A stretch of 64,000 bases of DNA from Pratylenchus scribneri (Eukaryota > Nematoda > Chromadorea > Rhabditida > Pratylenchidae). The stretch's first letter is position 1. Each line of letters opens with the position of its first letter. Position numbers and translations under genes: made by a program. Below, piece by piece: positions 40,001-54,223 of this stretch. The stretch lies in NCBI GenBank assembly GCA_030063045.1, contig JAQSEB010000114.1, positions 248,001 through 312,000 of the forward strand, in the 5' to 3' direction. The notes beneath the pieces are model-generated. The model was not told the origin of the DNA. It searched no databases and saw only the letters and a list, made by a program, of their open reading frames with translations.

Positions 40001-43000
40001 ATTAATTTATTCCAACTCGGAAAGAGTGAAAAATTTTGTCTACCTTTACTAGGAGACTTTCGTCTGATTTCACTAAAATATGAGGAACGATTTATTTAAA
40101 TCTATCCCTCAATTTTTCTATAAGTTGGAAGTGCCAAAAAGGGAGACATTTTTCGGAATTTTTGATTTTTGCTTATTTTATGATAGTTTTGACAAATAAA
40201 TCATTTTAAAAATTTTAAGAATAATTAGAGCAATAAAGAAGAGTTTTCTGAATTTATCTAACAAATATTTGGAAATTTATTAACAAAAATTAGCACACGA
40301 AAATAAAAAAACACATCTATGCCCCAAATAAATTTGTAAAAATATGAAACAAAAATTTTTGTAAAAACAAATTCAATAGAATTTTAAGCATTGCCTAATT
40401 AAAGGCAATGCAATTCCAAAATTAATTTATTCCAACTCGGAAAGCGTGAAAAATTTTGTCTACCTTTACTAGGAGACTTTCGTCTAATTTCACTAAAATA
40501 TGAGGAACGATTTATTTAAATCTATCCCTCAATTTGTCTACGAGTTGGAATTGCCAAAAAGGGAGACATTTTTTGGAATTTTGGATTTTTGCTTATTTTA
40601 TGATAGTTTTGGCAAATAAATCATTGTAAAAATTTTTAAAAATAATTAGAGCAATAAAGAAAATTTTCTGAATTTATCTAACAAATATTTGGAAATTTAT
40701 TAACAAAAATTAGCACACGAAAATAAAAAAACATATCTATGCCCAAATAAATTTGTAAAATTTGGAACAAAAATTTTTTATAAAAATAAATTCAATAAAA
40801 TTTTAAGCATTGCCTAATTAAATGCATCGCAATTCCAAAATTAATTTATTCAACTCATAAAGAGTGAATAATTTAGTCTACCTTTACTAATAGACTTTCG
40901 TCTGATTTCACTCAAATATGAGGGACGATTTATTTAAATTTATCCCTCAATTTGTCTATATGTTGGAATTGCCAAAAAGGGAGACATTTTTCAAAAATTT
41001 TGATTTTTGCTTATTTTATAATAGTTTTGATAATTAAATCATTTTAAAAATTTTAAAAATAATTAGAGCAATAAATAAAATTTTTCTGAAATGATCTAAC
41101 AAATTTTCGAAAATTTATTAATAAAAATTAGCACAAGAAAATAAAAAAAACATCATTCTATTTGCAATAAAATTTGTAAAAATATGAAACAAAAATTTTT
41201 GTAAAAATTAAATTCAATAAAATTTTAAGCATTGCCTAATTAAAAGCAATGCAATTCCAAAATTAATTAATTCAACTCATAAAGAGTGAATAATTTTGTT
41301 TACCTTTACTTATAGACTTTCGTCTGATTTCACTCAAATATGAGGAACAATTTATTTAAATCTATCTCTCAATTTGTCTACGAGTTGGAATTACCAAAAA
41401 GGGAGACATTTTTCGAAATTTTGGATTTTTACCTTTTTATAATAATTTTGGCAAATAAATCATTGTAAAAATTTTTAAGAATAATTAGAGCAAAAAGGAA
41501 AAGTTTTCTGAAATATTCTAGCGAATTTTCAGAAATTTATTAACAAAAATTAGCACAAGAAAATAAAAAAAAAAATTGTCAAAAAAATTGTAAAATTTTG
41601 AAACAAAAATTTTTGTAAAAATAAATTCAATAAAATTTTAAGCATTGCCTAATTAAAGGCAATGCAATTCCAAAATTAATTTATTCCAACTCGGAAAGAG
41701 TGAAAAATTTTGTCTACCTTTACTAGGAGACTTTCGTCTGATTTCACTCAATTATAAGGGACGATTTATTTAAATCTATCCCTCAATCTGTCTATGAGTT
41801 GGAAGTGCCAAATAGGGAGACATTTTTCGGAATTTTGGATTTTTGCTTATTTTATGATAGTTTTGGCAAATAAATCATTGTAAAAATTTTTAAAAATAAT
41901 TAGAGCAATAAAGAAAAGTTTTCTGAATTTATCTAACAAATATTTGGAAATTTATTAACAAAAATTCGCACACGAAAATAAAAAAACACATCTATGCCCA
42001 AAATAAATTTGTAAAAATATGAAACAAAAATTTTTGTAAAAATTAAATTCAATAAAATTTTAAGCATTGCCTAATTAAATGCATCGCAATTCCAAAATTA
42101 ATTTATTCAACTCATAAAGAGTGAATAATTTAGTCTACCTTTACTAATAGACTTTCGTCTGATTTCACTCAAATATGAGGGACGATTTATTTAAATTTAT
42201 CCCTCAATTTGTCTATATGTTGGAATTGCCAAAAAGGGAGACATTTTTCAAAAATTTTGATTTTTGCTTATTTTATAATAGTTTTGATAATTAAATCATT
42301 TTAAAAATTTTAAAAATAATTAGAGCAATAAATAAAATTTTTCTGAAATGATCTAACAAATTTTCGAAAATTTATTAATAAAAATTAGCACAAGAAAATA
42401 AAAAAAACATCATTCTATTTGCAATAAAATTTGTAAAAATATGAAACAAAAATTTTTGTAAAAATTAAATTCAATAAAATTTTAAGCATTGCCTAATTAA
42501 AAGCAATGCAATTCCAAAATTAATTAATTCAACTCATAAAGAGTGAATAATTTTGTTTACCTTTACTTATAGACTTTCGTCTGATTTCACTCAAATATGA
42601 GGAACAATTTATTTAAATCTATCTCTCAATTTGTCTACGAGTTGGAATTACCAAAAAGGGAGACATTTTTCGAAATTTTGGATTTTTACCTTTTTATAAT
42701 AATTTTGGCAAATAAATCATTGTAAAAATTTTTAAAAATAATTAGAGCAATAAAGAAAAGTTTTCTGAATTTATCTAACAAATATTTGGAAATTTATTAA
42801 CAAAAATTAGCACACGAAAATAAAAAAACACATCTATGCCCCAAATAAATTTGTAAAAATATGAAACAAAAATTTTTGTAAAAACAAATTCAATAGAATT
42901 TTAAGCATTGCCTAATTAAAGGCAATGCAATTCCAAAATTAATTTATTCCAACTCGGAAAGCGTGAAAAATTTTGTCTACCTTTACTAGGAGACTTTCGT

Positions 43001-46000
43001 CTAATTTCACTAAAATATGAGGAACGATTTATTTAAATCTATCCCTCAATTTGTCTACGAGTTGGAATTGCCAAAAAGGGAGACATTTTTTGGAATTTTG
43101 GATTTTTGCTTATTTTATGATAGTTTTGGCAAATAAATCATTGTAAAAATTTTTAAAAATAATTAGAGCAATAAAGAAAATTTTCTGAATTTATCTAACA
43201 AATATTTGGAAATTTATTAACAAAAATTAGCACACGAAAATAAAAAAACATATCTATGCCCAAATAAATTTGTAAAATTTGGAACAAAAATTTTTTATAA
43301 AAATAAATTCAATAAAATTTTAAGCATTGCCTAATTAAATGCATCGCAATTCCAAAATTAATTTATTCAACTCATAAAGAGTGAATAATTTAGTCTACCT
43401 TTACTAATAGACTTTCGTCTGATTTCACTCAAATATGAGGGACGATTTATTTAAATTTATCCCTCAATTTGTCTATATGTTGGAATTGCCAAAAAGGGAG
43501 ACATTTTTCAAAAATTTTGATTTTTGCTTATTTTATAATAGTTTTGATAATTAAATCATTTTAAAAATTTTAAAAATAATTAGAGCAATAAATAAAATTT
43601 TTCTGAAATGATCTAACAAATTTTCGAAAATTTATTAATAAAAATTAGCACAAGAAAATAAAAAAAACATCATTCTATTTGCAATAAAATTTGTAAAAAT
43701 ATGAAACAAAAATTTTTGTAAAAATTAAATTCAATAAAATTTTAAGCATTGCCTAATTAAAAGCAATGCAATTCCAAAATTAATTAATTCAACTCATAAA
43801 GAGTGAATAATTTTGTTTACCTTTACTTATAGACTTTCGTCTGATTTCACTCAAATATGAGGAACAATTTATTTAAATCTATCTCTCAATTTGTCTACGA
43901 GTTGGAATTACCAAAAAGGGAGACATTTTTCGAAATTTTGGATTTTTACCTTTTTATAATAATTTTGGCAAATAAATCATTGTAAAAATTTTTAAGAATA
44001 ATTAGAGCAAAAAGGAAAAGTTTTCTGAAATATTCTAGCGAATTTTCAGAAATTTATTAACAAAAATTAGCACAAGAAAATAAAAAAAAAAATTGTCAAA
44101 AAAATTGTAAAATTTTGAAACAAAAATTTTTGTAAAAATAAATTCAATAAAATTTTAAGCATTGCCTAATTAAAGGCAATGCAATTCCAAAATTAATTTA
44201 TTCCAACTCGGAAAGAGTGAAAAATTTTGTCTACCTTTACTAGGAGACTTTCGTCTGATTTCACTCAATTATAAGGGACGATTTATTTAAATCTATCCCT
44301 CAATCTGTCTATGAGTTGGAAGTGCCAAATAGGGAGACATTTTTCGGAATTTTGGATTTTTGCTTATTTTATGATAGTTTTGGCAAATAAATCATTGTAA
44401 AAATTTTTAAAAATAATTAGAGCAATAAAGAAAAGTTTTCTGAATTTATCTAACAAATATTTGGAAATTTATTAACAAAAATTAGCACACGAAAATAAAA
44501 AAACACATCTATGCCCAAAATAAATTTGTAAAAATATGAAACAAAAATTTTTGTAAAAATTAAATTCAATAAAATTTTAAGCATTGCCTAATTAAAAGCA
44601 ATGCAATTCCAAAATTAATTTATTCACTCATAAAGAGTGAATAACTTAGTCTACCTTTACTTTGAGACTTTCGTCTGATTTCACTCAAATATGAGGGACG
44701 ATTTATTTAAATTTATCCCTCAATTTGTCTATATGTTGGAATTGCCAAAAAGGGAGACATTTTTCAAAAATTTTGATTTTTGCTTATTTTATAATAGTTT
44801 TGATAATTAAATCATTTTAAAAATTTTAAAAATAATTAGAGCAATAAATAAAATTTTTCTGAAATGATCTAACAAATTTTCGAAAATTTATTAATAAAAA
44901 TTAGCACAAGAAAATAAAAAAAACATCATTCTATTTGCAATAAAATTTGTAAAAATATGAAACAAAAATTTTTGTAAAAATTAAATTCAATAAAATTTTA
45001 AGCATTGCCTAATTAAAAGCAATGCAATTCCAAAATTAATTAATTCAACTCATAAAGAGTGAATAATTTTGTTTACCTTTACTTATAGACTTTCGTCTGA
45101 TTTCACTCAAATATGAGGAACAATTTATTTAAATCTATCTCTCAATTTGTCTACGAGTTGGAATTACCAAAAAGGGAGACATTTTTCGAAATTTTGGATT
45201 TTTACCTTTTTATAATAATTTTGGCAAATAAATCATTGTAAAAATTTTTAAGAATAATTAGAGCAAAAAGGAAAAGTTTTCTGAAATATTCTAGCGAATT
45301 TTCAGAAATTTATTAACAAAAATTAGCACAAGAAAATAAAAAAAAAAATTGTCAAAAAAATTGTAAAATTTTGAAACAAAAATTTTTGTAAAAATAAATT
45401 CAATAAAATTTTAAGCATTGCCTAATTAAAGGCAATGCAATTCCAAAATTAATTTATTCCAACTCGGAAAGAGTGAATAACTTAGTCTACCTTTACTTTG
45501 AGACTTTCGTCTGATTTCACTCAATTTTGAGGATGGATTTATTTAAATCTATCCCTCAATCTGTCTACGAGTTGGAATTACCAAAAATGGAGACATTTTT
45601 CAACATTTTTGGTTTTTGCTTATTTTATAATATTTTTGGCAAATAAATCATTTTAAAAATTTTAAAAATAATTAGAGCAATAAATAAAATTTTTCTGAAA
45701 TGATCTAACAAATTTTCGAAAATTTATTAATAAAAATTAGCACAAGAAAATAAAAAAACGTTGCCTATTTGCAATAAAATTTGTAAAAATATGAAACAAA
45801 AATTTTTGTAAAAACAAATTTAATAAAATTTTAAGCATTGCCTAATTAAAGGCAATGCAATTCCAAAATTAATTTATTCCAACTCATAAAGAGTGAATAA
45901 CTTAGTCTACCTTTACTTTGAGACTTTCGTCTGATTTCACTCAATTTTGAGGATGGATTTATTTAAATTTATCCCTCAATTTGTCTATATGTTGGAATTG

Positions 46001-46676
46001 CCAAAAAGGGGGACATTTTTCAAAAATTTTGATTTTTGCTTATTTTATAATAGTTTTGATAATTAAATCATTTTAAAAATTTTAAAAATAATTAGAGCAA
46101 TAAATAAAATTTTTCTGAAATGATCTAACAAATTTTCGAAAATTTATTAATAAAAATTAGCACAAGAAAATAAAAAAAACATCATTCTATTTGCAATAAA
46201 ATTTGTAAAAATATGAAACAAAAATTTTTGTAAAAACAAATTTAATAAAATTTTAAGCATTGCCTAATTAAAGGCAATGCAATTCCAAAATTAATTTATT
46301 CCAACTCGGAAAGAGTGAAAAATTTTGTCTACCTTTACTAGGAGACTTTCGTCTGATTTCACTAAAATATGAGGAACGATTTATTTAAATCTATCCCTCA
46401 ATTTTTCTATAAGTTGGAAGTGCCAAAAAGGGAGACATTTTTCGGAATTTTTGATTTTTGCTTATTTTATGATAGTTTTGACAAATAAATCATTTTAAAA
46501 ATTTTAAGAATAATTAGAGCAATAAAGAAGAGTTTTCTGAATTTATCTAACAAATATTTGGAAATTTATTAACAAAAATTAGCACACGAAAATAAAAAAA
46601 CACATCTATGCCCCAAATAAATTTGTAAAAATATGAAACAAAAATTTTTGTAAAAACAAATTCAATAGAATTTTAA

Positions 46677-49187
46677 GCATTGCCTAATTAAAGGCAATGC
46701 AATTCCAAAATTAATTTATTCCAACTCGGAAAGCGTGAAAAATTTTGTCTACCTTTACTAGGAGACTTTCGTCTAATTTCACTAAAATATGAGGAACGAT
46801 TTATTTAAATCTATCCCTCAATTTGTCTACGAGTTGGAATTGCCAAAAAGGGAGACATTTTTTGGAATTTTGGATTTTTGCTTATTTTATGATAGTTTTG
46901 GCAAATAAATCATTGTAAAAATTTTTAAAAATAATTAGAGCAATAAAGAAAATTTTCTGAATTTATCTAACAAATATTTGGAAATTTATTAACAAAAATT
47001 AGCACACGAAAATAAAAAAACATATCTATGCCCAAATAAATTTGTAAAATTTGGAACAAAAATTTTTTATAAAAATAAATTCAATAAAATTTTAAGCATT
47101 GCCTAATTAAATGCATCGCAATTCCAAAATTAATTTATTCAACTCATAAAGAGTGAATAATTTAGTCTACCTTTACTAATAGACTTTCGTCTGATTTCAC
47201 TCAAATATGAGGGACGATTTATTTAAATTTATCCCTCAATTTGTCTATATGTTGGAATTGCCAAAAAGGGAGACATTTTTCAAAAATTTTGATTTTTGCT
47301 TATTTTATAATAGTTTTGATAATTAAATCATTTTAAAAATTTTAAAAATAATTAGAGCAATAAATAAAATTTTTCTGAAATGATCTAACAAATTTTCGAA
47401 AATTTATTAATAAAAATTAGCACAAGAAAATAAAAAAAACATCATTCTATTTGCAATAAAATTTGTAAAAATATGAAACAAAAATTTTTGTAAAAATTAA
47501 ATTCAATAAAATTTTAAGCATTGCCTAATTAAAAGCAATGCAATTCCAAAATTAATTAATTCAACTCATAAAGAGTGAATAATTTTGTTTACCTTTACTT
47601 ATAGACTTTCGTCTGATTTCACTCAAATATGAGGAACAATTTATTTAAATCTATCTCTCAATTTGTCTACGAGTTGGAATTACCAAAAAGGGAGACATTT
47701 TTCGAAATTTTGGATTTTTACCTTTTTATAATAATTTTGGCAAATAAATCATTGTAAAAATTTTTAAGAATAATTAGAGCAAAAAGGAAAAGTTTTCTGA
47801 AATATTCTAGCGAATTTTCAGAAATTTATTAACAAAAATTAGCACAAGAAAATAAAAAAAAAAATTGTCAAAAAAATTGTAAAATTTTGAAACAAAAATT
47901 TTTGTAAAAATAAATTCAATAAAATTTTAAGCATTGCCTAATTAAAGGCAATGCAATTCCAAAATTAATTTATTCCAACTCGGAAAGAGTGAAAAATTTT
48001 GTCTACCTTTACTAGGAGACTTTCGTCTGATTTCACTCAATTATAAGGGACGATTTATTTAAATCTATCCCTCAATCTGTCTATGAGTTGGAAGTGCCAA
48101 ATAGGGAGACATTTTTCGGAATTTTGGATTTTTGCTTATTTTATGATAGTTTTGGCAAATAAATCATTGTAAAAATTTTTAAAAATAATTAGAGCAATAA
48201 AGAAAAGTTTTCTGAATTTATCTAACAAATATTTGGAAATTTATTAACAAAAATTAGCACACGAAAATAAAAAAACACATCTATGCCCAAAATAAATTTG
48301 TAAAAATATGAAACAAAAATTTTTGTAAAAATTAAATTCAATAAAATTTTAAGCATTGCCTAATTAAAAGCAATGCAATTCCAAAATTAATTTATTCACT
48401 CATAAAGAGTGAATAACTTAGTCTACCTTTACTTTGAGACTTTCGTCTGATTTCACTCAAATATGAGGGACGATTTATTTAAATTTATCCCTCAATTTGT
48501 CTATATGTTGGAATTGCCAAAAAGGGAGACATTTTTCAAAAATTTTGATTTTTGCTTATTTTATAATAGTTTTGATAATTAAATCATTTTAAAAATTTTA
48601 AAAATAATTAGAGCAATAAATAAAATTTTTCTGAAATGATCTAACAAATTTTCGAAAATTTATTAATAAAAATTAGCACAAGAAAATAAAAAAAACATCA
48701 TTCTATTTGCAATAAAATTTGTAAAAATATGAAACAAAAATTTTTGTAAAAATTAAATTCAATAAAATTTTAAGCATTGCCTAATTAAAAGCAATGCAAT
48801 TCCAAAATTAATTAATTCAACTCATAAAGAGTGAATAATTTTGTTTACCTTTACTTATAGACTTTCGTCTGATTTCACTCAAATATGAGGAACAATTTAT
48901 TTAAATCTATCTCTCAATTTGTCTACGAGTTGGAATTACCAAAAAGGGAGACATTTTTCGAAATTTTGGATTTTTACCTTTTTATAATAATTTTGGCAAA
49001 TAAATCATTGTAAAAATTTTTAAGAATAATTAGAGCAAAAAGGAAAAGTTTTCTGAAATATTCTAGCGAATTTTCAGAAATTTATTAACAAAAATTAGCA
49101 CAAGAAAATAAAAAAAAAAATTGTCAAAAAAATTGTAAAATTTTGAAACAAAAATTTTTGTAAAAATAAATTCAATAAAATTTTAAG
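46677..49187 (+). repeat. Higher-order block X1 (six monomers, 2,510 bp)
   Basis: Hairpin spacing 419, 422, 413, 422, 421, 413. The same series and total length recur at 54,223-56,733. Confidence 0.85.
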
Positions 49188-51288
49188 CATTGCCTAATTA
49201 AAGGCAATGCAATTCCAAAATTAATTTATTCCAACTCGGAAAGAGTGAAAAATTTTGTCTACCTTTACTAGGAGACTTTCGTCTGATTTCACTCAATTAT
49301 AAGGGACGATTTATTTAAATCTATCCCTCAATCTGTCTATGAGTTGGAAGTGCCAAATAGGGAGACATTTTTCGGAATTTTGGATTTTTGCTTATTTTAT
49401 GATAGTTTTGGCAAATAAATCATTATAAAAATTTTTAAAAATAATTAGAGCAATAAAGAAAAGTTTTCTGAATTTATCTAACAAATATTTGGAAATTTAT
49501 TAACAAAAATTAGCACACGAAAATAAAAAAACATATCTATGCCCAAATAAATTTGTAAAATTTGGAACAAAAATTTTTTATAAAAATAAATTCAATAAAA
49601 TTTTAAGCATTGCCTAATTAAAGGCATCGCAATTCCATAATTAATTTATTCAACTCATAAAGAGTGAATAATTTAGTCTACCTTTACTAATAGACTTTCG
49701 TCTGATTTCACTCAATTATAAGGGACGATTTATTTAAATCTATCCCTCAATTTGTCTACGAGTTGGAATTACCAAAAATGGAGACATTTTTCAACATTTT
49801 TGGTTTTTGCTTATTTTATAATATTTTTGGCAAATAAATCATTTTAAAAATTTTAAAAATAATTAGAGCAATAAATAAAATTTTTCTGAAATGATCTAAC
49901 AAATTTTCGAAAATTTATTAATAAAAATTAGCACAAGAAAATAAAAAAACGTTGCCTATTTGCAATAAAATTTGTAAAAATATGAAACAAAAATTTTTGT
50001 AAAAACAAATTTAATAAAATTTTAAGCATTGCCTAATTAAAGGCAATGCAATTCCAAAATTAATTTATTCCAACTCATAAAGAGTGAATAACTTAGTCTA
50101 CCTTTACTTTGAGACTTTCGTCTGATTTCACTCAATTTTGAGGATGGATTTATTTAAATTTATCCCTCAATTTGTCTATATGTTGGAATTGCCAAAAAGG
50201 GGGACATTTTTCAAAAATTTTGATTTTTGCTTATTTTATAATAGTTTTGATAATTAAATCATTTTAAAAATTTTAAAAATAATTAGAGCAATAAATAAAA
50301 TTTTTCTGAAATGATCTAACAAATTTTCGAAAATTTATTAATAAAAATTAGCACAAGAAAATAAAAAAAACATCATTCTATTTGCAATAAAATTTGTAAA
50401 AATATGAAACAAAAATTTTTGTAAAAACAAATTTAATAAAATTTTAAGCATTGCCTAATTAAAGGCAATGCAATTCCAAAATTAATTTATTCCAACTCGG
50501 AAAGAGTGAAAAATTTTGTCTACCTTTACTAGGAGACTTTCGTCTGATTTCACTAAAATATGAGGAACGATTTATTTAAATCTATCCCTCAATTTTTCTA
50601 TAAGTTGGAAGTGCCAAAAAGGGAGACATTTTTCGGAATTTTTGATTTTTGCTTATTTTATGATAGTTTTGACAAATAAATCATTTTAAAAATTTTAAGA
50701 ATAATTAGAGCAATAAAGAAGAGTTTTCTGAATTTATCTAACAAATATTTGGAAATTTATTAACAAAAATTAGCACACGAAAATAAAAAAACACATCTAT
50801 GCCCCAAATAAATTTGTAAAAATATGAAACAAAAATTTTTGTAAAAACAAATTCAATAGAATTTTAAGCATTGCCTAATTAAAGGCAATGCAATTCCAAA
50901 ATTAATTTATTCCAACTCGGAAAGCGTGAAAAATTTTGTCTACCTTTACTAGGAGACTTTCGTCTAATTTCACTAAAATATGAGGAACGATTTATTTAAA
51001 TCTATCCCTCAATTTTTCTATAAGTTGGAAGTGCCAAAAAGGGAGACATTTTTCGGAATTTTTGATTTTTGCTTATTTTATGATAGTTTTGACAAATAAA
51101 TCATTTTAAAAATTTTAAGAATAATTAGAGCAATAAAGAAGAGTTTTCTGAATTTATCTAACAAATATTTGGAAATTTATTAACAAAAATTAGCACACGA
51201 AAATAAAAAAACACATCTATGCCCCAAATAAATTTGTAAAAATATGAAACAAAAATTTTTGTAAAAACAAATTCAATAGAATTTTAAG
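49187..51288 (+). repeat. Higher-order block Y1 (five monomers, 2,101 bp)
   Basis: Spacing 420, 419, 422, 420, 420, with private variants (CATTATAAAA near 49,421 and TTCCATAATTAAT near 49,633) also found 2,935 bp further right. Confidence 0.85.
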
Positions 51289-52121
51289 CATTGCCTAATT
51301 AAAAGCAATGCAATTCCAAAATTAATTTATTCACTCATAAAGAGTGAATAACTTAGTCTACCTTTACTTTGAGACTTTCGTCTGATTTCACTCAAATATG
51401 AGGGACGATTTATTTAAATTTATCCCTCAATTTGTCTATATGTTGGAATTGCCAAAAAGGGAGACATTTTTCAAAAATTTTGATTTTTGCTTATTTTATA
51501 ATAGTTTTGATAATTAAATCATTTTAAAAATTTTAAAAATAATTAGAGCAATAAATAAAATTTTTCTGAAATGATCTAACAAATTTTCGAAAATTTATTA
51601 ATAAAAATTAGCACAAGAAAATAAAAAAAACATCATTCTATTTGCAATAAAATTTGTAAAAATATGAAACAAAAATTTTTGTAAAAATTAAATTCAATAA
51701 AATTTTAAGCATTGCCTAATTAAAAGCAATGCAATTCCAAAATTAATTAATTCAACTCATAAAGAGTGAATAATTTTGTTTACCTTTACTTATAGACTTT
51801 CGTCTGATTTCACTCAAATATGAGGAACAATTTATTTAAATCTATCTCTCAATTTGTCTACGAGTTGGAATTACCAAAAAGGGAGACATTTTTCGAAATT
51901 TTGGATTTTTACCTTTTTATAATAATTTTGGCAAATAAATCATTGTAAAAATTTTTAAGAATAATTAGAGCAAAAAGGAAAAGTTTTCTGAAATATTCTA
52001 GCGAATTTTCAGAAATTTATTAACAAAAATTAGCACAAGAAAATAAAAAAAAAAATTGTCAAAAAAATTGTAAAATTTTGAAACAAAAATTTTTGTAAAA
52101 ATAAATTCAATAAAATTTTAA

Positions 52122-54223
52122 GCATTGCCTAATTAAAGGCAATGCAATTCCAAAATTAATTTATTCCAACTCGGAAAGAGTGAAAAATTTTGTCTACCTT
52201 TACTAGGAGACTTTCGTCTGATTTCACTCAATTATAAGGGACGATTTATTTAAATCTATCCCTCAATCTGTCTATGAGTTGGAAGTGCCAAATAGGGAGA
52301 CATTTTTCGGAATTTTGGATTTTTGCTTATTTTATGATAGTTTTGGCAAATAAATCATTATAAAAATTTTTAAAAATAATTAGAGCAATAAAGAAAAGTT
52401 TTCTGAATTTATCTAACAAATATTTGGAAATTTATTAACAAAAATTAGCACACGAAAATAAAAAAACATATCTATGCCCAAATAAATTTGTAAAATTTGG
52501 AACAAAAATTTTTTATAAAAATAAATTCAATAAAATTTTAAGCATTGCCTAATTAAAGGCATCGCAATTCCATAATTAATTTATTCAACTCATAAAGAGT
52601 GAATAATTTAGTCTACCTTTACTAATAGACTTTCGTCTGATTTCACTCAATTATAAGGGACGATTTATTTAAATCTATCCCTCAATTTGTCTACGAGTTG
52701 GAATTACCAAAAATGGAGACATTTTTCAACATTTTTGGTTTTTGCTTATTTTATAATATTTTTGGCAAATAAATCATTTTAAAAATTTTAAAAATAATTA
52801 GAGCAATAAATAAAATTTTTCTGAAATGATCTAACAAATTTTCGAAAATTTATTAATAAAAATTAGCACAAGAAAATAAAAAAACGTTGCCTATTTGCAA
52901 TAAAATTTGTAAAAATATGAAACAAAAATTTTTGTAAAAACAAATTTAATAAAATTTTAAGCATTGCCTAATTAAAGGCAATGCAATTCCAAAATTAATT
53001 TATTCCAACTCATAAAGAGTGAATAACTTAGTCTACCTTTACTTTGAGACTTTCGTCTGATTTCACTCAATTTTGAGGATGGATTTATTTAAATTTATCC
53101 CTCAATTTGTCTATATGTTGGAATTGCCAAAAAGGGGGACATTTTTCAAAAATTTTGATTTTTGCTTATTTTATAATAGTTTTGATAATTAAATCATTTT
53201 AAAAATTTTAAAAATAATTAGAGCAATAAATAAAATTTTTCTGAAATGATCTAACAAATTTTCGAAAATTTATTAATAAAAATTAGCACAAGAAAATAAA
53301 AAAAACATCATTCTATTTGCAATAAAATTTGTAAAAATATGAAACAAAAATTTTTGTAAAAACAAATTTAATAAAATTTTAAGCATTGCCTAATTAAAGG
53401 CAATGCAATTCCAAAATTAATTTATTCCAACTCGGAAAGAGTGAAAAATTTTGTCTACCTTTACTAGGAGACTTTCGTCTGATTTCACTAAAATATGAGG
53501 AACGATTTATTTAAATCTATCCCTCAATTTTTCTATAAGTTGGAAGTGCCAAAAAGGGAGACATTTTTCGGAATTTTTGATTTTTGCTTATTTTATGATA
53601 GTTTTGACAAATAAATCATTTTAAAAATTTTAAGAATAATTAGAGCAATAAAGAAGAGTTTTCTGAATTTATCTAACAAATATTTGGAAATTTATTAACA
53701 AAAATTAGCACACGAAAATAAAAAAACACATCTATGCCCCAAATAAATTTGTAAAAATATGAAACAAAAATTTTTGTAAAAACAAATTCAATAGAATTTT
53801 AAGCATTGCCTAATTAAAGGCAATGCAATTCCAAAATTAATTTATTCCAACTCGGAAAGCGTGAAAAATTTTGTCTACCTTTACTAGGAGACTTTCGTCT
53901 AATTTCACTAAAATATGAGGAACGATTTATTTAAATCTATCCCTCAATTTTTCTATAAGTTGGAAGTGCCAAAAAGGGAGACATTTTTCGGAATTTTTGA
54001 TTTTTGCTTATTTTATGATAGTTTTGACAAATAAATCATTTTAAAAATTTTAAGAATAATTAGAGCAATAAAGAAGAGTTTTCTGAATTTATCTAACAAA
54101 TATTTGGAAATTTATTAACAAAAATTAGCACACGAAAATAAAAAAACACATCTATGCCCCAAATAAATTTGTAAAAATATGAAACAAAAATTTTTGTAAA
54201 AACAAATTCAATAGAATTTTAAG
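52122..54223 (+). repeat. Higher-order block Y2 (five monomers, 2,101 bp)
   Basis: Same spacing and same private variants as 49,187-51,288; offset 2,935 bp (seven monomers). Confidence 0.85.
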